A DNA stretch of 5,524 nt. Source: an uncultured Phaeodactylibacter sp. (GTDB lineage Bacteria > Bacteroidota > Bacteroidia > Chitinophagales > Saprospiraceae). Of this stretch, positions 1 to 2,938 are shown in pieces. The notes beneath the pieces are model-generated. The model was not told where the DNA came from and did not search any database. It was given only the letters and a program-made list of their open reading frames with translations. The stretch is from contig CAJXXJ010000294.1 in the NCBI GenBank assembly GCA_913062745.1, forward strand, positions 1 through 5,524, in the 5' to 3' direction. Positions within the stretch are counted from its first letter, which is position 1; each line of letters opens with the position of its first letter. The translations under genes were made by a program, and so were the position numbers.

Positions 1-10
1 TCAAGGAAAG

Positions 11-28
11 GCGGGAACTGCAGCCCGC
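11..28 (-). terminator. weak hairpin downstream of the lysine-ketoglutarate reductase-like gene
   Basis: GCGGG (11-15) and CCCGC (24-28) form a 5-bp GC stem around an 8-nt loop containing CTGCAG. It lies about 67 nt beyond the minus-strand stop codon. Read on the minus strand the stem is followed by CTTTCCTTGA, which is pyrimidine-rich but not a real U-tract. It could be a weak terminator of the minus-strand gene or a chance inverted repeat. Confidence 0.2.
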
Positions 29-94
29 AAAAATCAATCCCTTTTACTCATGAAATCCAGTTTGTCTAGTGGTTTGCTTGCTGTGTTTAGGTAT

Positions 95-1300
95 TCACTC
101 CAGTCCGGCGTAGGCCTTCAGGTATTGAAAGTGCGGCCCCAGCTGCCCGTTTTCGGCTATTGTTGCCCGCTCAATGACCGGGCTGTGTTCCTTCAGCAGC
201 TCCGGCAGGATGTGCTCGATGAACTGCTTGCCGAACGCTTTAGAGGCATCCCGTGGCAGCTCGTTGGGCAGGTTGTCCACTGTCATCATATCAATGGCCT
301 GCGGCTGATGCGCTGCCGTTTCGCCTCCGGTCACCGGGTCGTAGCCAAAGATGGGGTCCGCTATGGTAGAGGCCCGCAGGGTGGCAGGGATTGAGGAAAC
401 CGGTGCGATATCGCAGGTGACATCGGCAATGACTTTGATGCGGAAAGCCGGTGCCTTCATCTCTTCCCGGGTAAAGAAAGCCGGTGCTTTATTGTCCCAG
501 TAAATCCCGTTGATCATCAGGTCGGATGAGGCAGCGAAAGGCTCGAAGGCGCTTTCGTAGCGCTCCGGGTAAGTGTAGAACTCATTTTTGTCGAAGCCCC
601 CGTCGCTGCGCCGGCGGGCGTAATCCTCACAGCGGAGCTGGGTGAATACCGCCTCGTCGTATTCCTGTTGCAGGAATTCCTTCGGGCTGGCCTCCCGGAT
701 GCCCATATCGCGCAGCACAAGCGCAGCGCCGTTGCCCACGCGTCCGGTGCCGGTCAGCACGATCTTCATGGGCGGCAGCTGTAGTTGGCGGTAAGTTCCA
801 CGCGCTTCCGCATAATCGAGGAAATCTTTCATGCGGGGCAATTCAAAGGCTCCGGTGCGCGCTCCGTATGCCATGATGCCGTTGTGGGCGCCCACCATGC
901 CGGCAAATTTCCCGAAGGCAATCAGCCGCCGCCCCTTGTCGTCCGTCAGCACCTCATAATCAATGAGGCGGATGTTCTTGTCGAGCACGGCGCGCAGCAG
1001 TTCGCGGTTGTACGACTGCTCTTTGATGGTGTGAGAAAAGAAGAAATAGGTTTTGCCCGGGATCAGTTCTCCGATGGGCACTTCTTTCACGCCAAGGAGG
1101 ACGTCCCGGTCGCGGAGGTCGGCCCGCAGCGCAATATTTTGGTGGCGGTAGGCGTCATCGGAGTAACAGCGGATAGGGGAGGGCTGCACGCAGAGGTCGA
1201 TGCCCTTGAAGTTGGCCAGCACGTAAGCACACTGTTCAGGGATGAGCGGGACACGGGAGTCTGGTGGAGTTTTACCTTCGCGGATAATGCCTATTTTCAT
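95..1300 (-). CDS. lysine-ketoglutarate reductase / saccharopine dehydrogenase (L-lysine-forming)-like oxidoreductase
   Basis: This complete 401-residue cytoplasmic NAD(P)-dependent oxidoreductase has the AlaDH/PNT-type two-domain fold. Visible in sequence: an N-terminal substrate domain with RVPLIP (16-21); GVKEVP (70-75), whose K72 aligns with the catalytic Lys of saccharopine dehydrogenase; FFFSHTIKEQ (86-95), whose H90 matches the conserved His; RLIDYEVLTD (111-120) and AFGKFAGMVG (128-137); a Rossmann motif GTGRVGNG (184-191); DVTCDIAP (293-300); and VDNLPNELPRDAS (341-353). The FFSHT, LIDYE, FG.WAG-like and DNLP..LPR blocks are those of the lysine-ketoglutarate reductase half of animal AASS, so joining L-lysine and 2-oxoglutarate to saccharopine (or the reverse) is favoured over alanine dehydrogenase. 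That specificity is inferred. Length fits a single-function enzyme, and no saccharopine-cleaving partner is adjacent. The ATG at 1300-1298 gives the family N-terminus directly; the stop is TGA. No Shine-Dalgarno is seen, as usual in Bacteroidota. Automated pipelines may label it alanine dehydrogenase. Confidence 0.85.
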   Translation of the reverse strand: MKIGIIREGKTPPDSRVPLIPEQCAYVLANFKGIDLCVQPSPIRCYSDDAYRHQNIALRADLRDRDVLLGVKEVPIGELIPGKTYFFFSHTIKEQSYNRELLRAVLDKNIRLIDYEVLTDDKGRRLIAFGKFAGMVGAHNGIMAYGARTGAFELPRMKDFLDYAEARGTYRQLQLPPMKIVLTGTGRVGNGAALVLRDMGIREASPKEFLQQEYDEAVFTQLRCEDYARRRSDGGFDKNEFYTYPERYESAFEPFAASSDLMINGIYWDNKAPAFFTREEMKAPAFRIKVIADVTCDIAPVSSIPATLRASTIADPIFGYDPVTGGETAAHQPQAIDMMTVDNLPNELPRDASKAFGKQFIEHILPELLKEHSPVIERATIAENGQLGPHFQYLKAYAGLE

Positions 1301-1341
1301 GGGGTGTTTTTTGTTGAATGTAGTGGATTTTCGTTCGCCGT

Positions 1342-1349
1342 CAAAAATA
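1342..1349 (-). promoter_or_regulatory. candidate -7 element (TATTTTTG) for the dehydrogenase gene
   Basis: The minus strand reads TATTTTTG, a perfect match to the Bacteroidota -7 consensus TAnnTTTG, about 40 bp upstream of the ATG at 1300. No TTG/TTTG -33 element is visible 17-23 bp upstream. Short A/T-rich matches arise by chance in such DNA, so this competes with the TAAATTTG site at 1410-1417. Confidence 0.3.
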
Positions 1350-1370
1350 GGGAAGATTGTGGGTATTCCT

Positions 1371-1399
1371 TTTGGCGGAAAAATTTTAACATTTGGCAG
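1371..1399. repeat. direct repeat TTTGGCRG, 21-bp period
   Basis: TTTGGCGG (1371-1378) and TTTGGCAG (1392-1399) differ at one position and start exactly 21 bp apart, about two helical turns, so both copies would face the same side of the DNA. They lie between the two candidate promoters of the dehydrogenase gene. This is compatible with an operator for a dimeric regulator, but two short copies can be chance. Confidence 0.25.
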
Positions 1400-1409
1400 G
1401 CAACAATCG

Positions 1410-1417
1410 CAAATTTA
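1410..1417 (-). promoter_or_regulatory. candidate -7 element (TAAATTTG) for the dehydrogenase gene
   Basis: The minus strand reads TAAATTTG, a perfect TAnnTTTG match, giving an expected 5' untranslated region of roughly 100 nt. The -33 position lacks TTG; only a TTTC about 25 bp upstream is present. The stretch that would hold the -33 box is occupied by the GGGCGT direct repeat, which would fit an activator-dependent promoter. That is inference. Confidence 0.35.
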
Positions 1418-1418
1418 G

Positions 1419-1435
1419 GGGCGTTATATGGGCGT
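1419..1435. repeat. tandem direct repeat GGGCGT, 11-bp period
   Basis: GGGCGT occurs at 1419-1424 and 1430-1435, exactly 11 bp or one helical turn apart; on the minus strand it reads ACGCCC-N5-ACGCCC. It sits immediately upstream of the minus-strand TAAATTTG element. Tandem 11-bp direct repeats are the typical binding layout of OmpR/PhoB-family response regulators, but no regulator gene is in the window and the repeat unit is short. Confidence 0.3.
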
Positions 1436-1448
1436 ATTTTGAGAAACA

Positions 1449-1533
1449 CAGCGTAAATTCGCTGACAAGATTTATAACTGGGGTTTAGTTTTTTAGGAGT
1501 GTAGTGGCCTCGGCCGCTACACTTTCTTTTTTT
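1449..1533 (+). ncRNA. possible small RNA or leader RNA ending at the orphan terminator
   Basis: The strong plus-strand terminator at 1498-1533 follows no plus-strand gene, so some plus-strand transcript probably reaches it. Upstream, CAGCG (1449-1453) and CGCTG (1460-1464) form a 5-bp hairpin with a TAAATT loop. A mostly unpaired stretch of about 33 nt follows, then the terminator stem. Two hairpins with a terminal U-tract is a common small-RNA layout. The 5' end is unknown: only imperfect -7 matches are seen (TATTTTG at 1435-1441, TAAATTCG at 1454-1461), neither with a -33 box. The left boundary is therefore nominal. An attenuator for the DUF1015 gene is the main alternative. No known RNA family is recognised. 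Confidence 0.25.
1498..1533 (+). terminator. strong Rho-independent terminator, orphan
   Basis: AGTGTAG (1498-1504) pairs perfectly with CTACACT (1517-1523). The stem continues inward through a T-G wobble (1505/1516) and GGC/GCC (1506-1508/1513-1515) to a four-base loop, giving about 11 bp. TTCTTTTTTT follows directly on the plus strand. On the minus strand the stem is followed by CCTAAAAAAC, so it acts only for plus-strand transcription. It lies between genes pointing away from each other, so neither needs it at its 3' end. It may shield the DUF1015 gene from upstream transcription, end a small RNA, or work as an attenuator. Confidence 0.8.
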
Positions 1534-1547
1534 GTTGAAGCCTCTTT

Positions 1548-1581
1548 TTGTTCCCGCCTCCGCAAGTCTTTTGTAATTTTC
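1548..1581 (+). promoter_or_regulatory. candidate promoter of the DUF1015 gene
   Basis: TTG at 1548-1550, inside TTTTTG, is followed after 23 bp by TAATTTTC (1574-1581), one mismatch from TAnnTTTG. The spacing is at the upper limit usual for Bacteroidota promoters. Transcription would begin near 1588, giving a leader of about 28 nt before the ATG at 1616 and starting downstream of the terminator. Reasonable, but not strong. Confidence 0.3.
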
Positions 1582-1615
1582 CGCCCTCAATTAATGCCTA
1601 CTGATAAAACCATTT

Positions 1616-2722
1616 ATGCAGCTCATACCATTTCGGGCGACTTATCCGCAGCTGAACAAGATTGACGATCCGGAGGATTTCTTCGGCGCAGTCAAGCAAG
1701 ACTACCGCGAATTCTACGAGCAAGGCTACTTCTACCAAGCAGAGCAGCCCGCTTTCTATATCTACCAGATTCAACGGCCGGAGCGCAGCCATACCGGGCT
1801 GATTGCAAACGTGGCGATCAAAGATTTCCTGGATGGCAAAATCCGGCAGCACGAGCATACCCTTTCCGCCAAGGAAGAGAAGCAAATGCTGTTGCTGCAC
1901 AAGCGGCGGGCCGCCGTTAAGCCGGTACTGCTCACCTATCCGGCCGTAGACCGTATCCGGCAGTGGCTGGAACAATTTGTGCAGGAGCGGGAAGCTGCCC
2001 TGAGCATCCCCTTTGCCCGGGAAGAAGTGCACAAATGCTGGCCGGTGGCATCAGCTGCCGATATCGCAGCGCTGCAGCAGTTGTTTTCGGAAGAAGTGCC
2101 GGTCACCTATATCGCTGACGGGCACCACCGCACCTCCACCGCAGCCCGCATGTATCAGCGTATGGTAGACGGGGAAGTGGATGGCCCCTTTGAAAGCCTG
2201 TTTGCCGCTTTTTTCCCGGACCATGATATTGAAATCCGCGACTTCAACCGCGTCATCACCTACCTCAATGATCATACCCCTGTAAACTTCCTGGCGCATC
2301 TGTCCAAGGTTTTTGAAATCGACCCCATGCAAGCCCCCGCCTGCCCGGGCCGCAAGTTTGAGCTGACGATGCACCTCGACGGCGGCTGGTACCGGCTGCG
2401 CTGGAAAGAGCACATCCTGCTGGAGTACGCCGACGAACCGGTCATACTTGACGCTATGCTGCTCGACCATAAGGTGATGGCAAAGGTGCTCGGTATTGAA
2501 GATGTGCGCAACGATCAGCGGGTCAAGTACGTGGAAGGCCCCAAAGGCATTGATGGCTTGCTCAAACAGGTGAACAAAGCAGAAGAGTGTGTCGCTTTTT
2601 GCCTTTATCCGGTACAGATGGAGGAAGTTATGGCGGTTGCGGATATTGGGCAGGTGCTGCCGCCAAAGTCTACCTGGTTTGAGCCGCGGCTGAAGAATGG
2701 CGTTTTGGTCAGGGAGTACTAA
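1616..2722 (+). CDS. DUF1015 family protein (COG4198), short N-terminal form
   Basis: This complete 368-residue, probably cytoplasmic protein has no signal peptide or membrane segment. Family signatures in order: IPFRA at the N-terminus (4-8); PAFYIYQIQR (45-54); IRQHEHTLSAKEE (76-88), the KxHExT-like block; VKPVLLTYP (101-109); IADGHHRTSTAARMY (166-180), the hallmark; LDHKVMAKVLGIED (283-296), VKYVEGPKG (303-311), and a C-terminal LPPKSTWFEPRLKNG (348-362). No reaction is established for the family to my knowledge. In many Bacteroidota I believe relatives sit beside serA/serC, and DGHHR resembles the ATP-site motif of ParB/Srx-fold serine kinases such as SerK; a link to serine metabolism is therefore inference. 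The usual segment after IPFRA (about 40 residues, containing a PYDV- or YETY-type motif) is absent here, yet later blocks are intact. The ATG at 1616 is the only in-frame start after the TAA at 1592-1594. The stop is TAA. No serine genes are adjacent. Confidence 0.9.
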   Translation: MQLIPFRATYPQLNKIDDPEDFFGAVKQDYREFYEQGYFYQAEQPAFYIYQIQRPERSHTGLIANVAIKDFLDGKIRQHEHTLSAKEEKQMLLLHKRRAAVKPVLLTYPAVDRIRQWLEQFVQEREAALSIPFAREEVHKCWPVASAADIAALQQLFSEEVPVTYIADGHHRTSTAARMYQRMVDGEVDGPFESLFAAFFPDHDIEIRDFNRVITYLNDHTPVNFLAHLSKVFEIDPMQAPACPGRKFELTMHLDGGWYRLRWKEHILLEYADEPVILDAMLLDHKVMAKVLGIEDVRNDQRVKYVEGPKGIDGLLKQVNKAEECVAFCLYPVQMEEVMAVADIGQVLPPKSTWFEPRLKNGVLVREY

Positions 2723-2878
2723 TCCCTTTTTAGCCACGGTATCCGGAGCACACCTTATTGCGGGCGACATATGGCCTTATTCGTTAGGGGTACTGCTATC
2801 CGGAATCTCCAGAAAGCTTACCTTTGTGTTGATTACCGCTTTTTGCGAGCCAAAAACAGGACAACACCTAACGCAATC
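2723..2878. other. intergenic gap upstream of the surface-protein gene
   Basis: This 156-bp gap has no convincing terminator for the DUF1015 gene; only short imperfect inverted repeats are visible. It carries two copies of TATCCGGA (2740-2747 and 2797-2804) and two of CCTTATT (2753-2759 and 2775-2781), of unknown meaning, and a good -7 promoter element. Upstream of the next ATG, AGGA lies about 17 nt away, too far to be a normal ribosome-binding site. Confidence 0.6.
2819..2826 (+). promoter_or_regulatory. candidate -7 element (TACCTTTG) of the surface-protein gene
   Basis: TACCTTTG matches TAnnTTTG perfectly and lies 52 bp before the ATG at 2879, giving an expected leader of about 45 nt. 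The -33 box is poor: CTG at 2793-2795 is the nearest to TTG at the right spacing. This suggests the surface gene is transcribed separately from the DUF1015 gene. Confidence 0.45.
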
Positions 2879-2938
2879 ATGATCAAAAAACTAATCCTCC
2901 CGTTATGCCTGCTGCTGTGGGGCAGTTTGATGCATGCA
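2879..2938 (+). other. Sec signal peptide, predicted cut A20|Q21
   Basis: A short positive start (MIKK) is followed by a hydrophobic core (LILPLCLLLWGSL) and MHA just before Q21. A Gln at the first mature position is the usual Bacteroidota pattern for signal peptidase I substrates (the Q-rule, with later pyroglutamate formation). C10 lies inside the core and is not in a lipobox, so a lipoprotein is unlikely. Confidence 0.85.

Larger units (their letters stand above)
1301..1615. other. divergent intergenic control region
   Basis: This 315-bp AT-rich gap separates the minus-strand dehydrogenase from the plus-strand DUF1015 gene. It contains no convincing protein gene. From left to right it holds a TATTTTTG element (minus), a TTTGGC direct-repeat pair 21 bp apart, a TAAATTTG element (minus), a GGGCGT direct-repeat pair 11 bp apart, a small CAGCG/CGCTG hairpin, a strong plus-strand terminator, and a weak promoter-like pair just before the DUF1015 start. 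Separate entries describe each. Confidence 0.8.

Noticed and set aside
785..1456. A 223-codon plus-strand frame antisense to the dehydrogenase
   Set aside because: The minus-strand frame carries all the conserved enzyme motifs. The plus-strand translation shows no family pattern and runs into the intergenic region.
1297..1590. A 97-codon minus-strand frame whose TGA overlaps the dehydrogenase ATG (ATGA), suggesting translational coupling
   Set aside because: It spans AT-rich intergenic DNA including the terminator and promoter elements, is rich in Lys/Arg without any recognisable domain, and its codon use is unlike the neighbouring genes. The four-base overlap is probably chance.
1594..1665. 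An ATG 22 bp before the DUF1015 start opening a 23-codon frame
   Set aside because: It is out of frame with the gene, short, overlaps its start, and shows no run of regulatory codons or other leader-peptide signature.
2051..2770. A 239-codon minus-strand frame antisense to the DUF1015 gene
   Set aside because: The DUF1015 motifs are all on the plus strand. The antisense frame is a compositional shadow with no recognisable domain.
2697..2882. A 61-codon plus-strand frame starting inside the DUF1015 gene and ending at the ATGA of the surface gene
   Set aside because: It covers the gap and its promoter element and starts out of frame in a real gene. It shows no recognisable motif; coupling by ATGA overlap is possible but unsupported.
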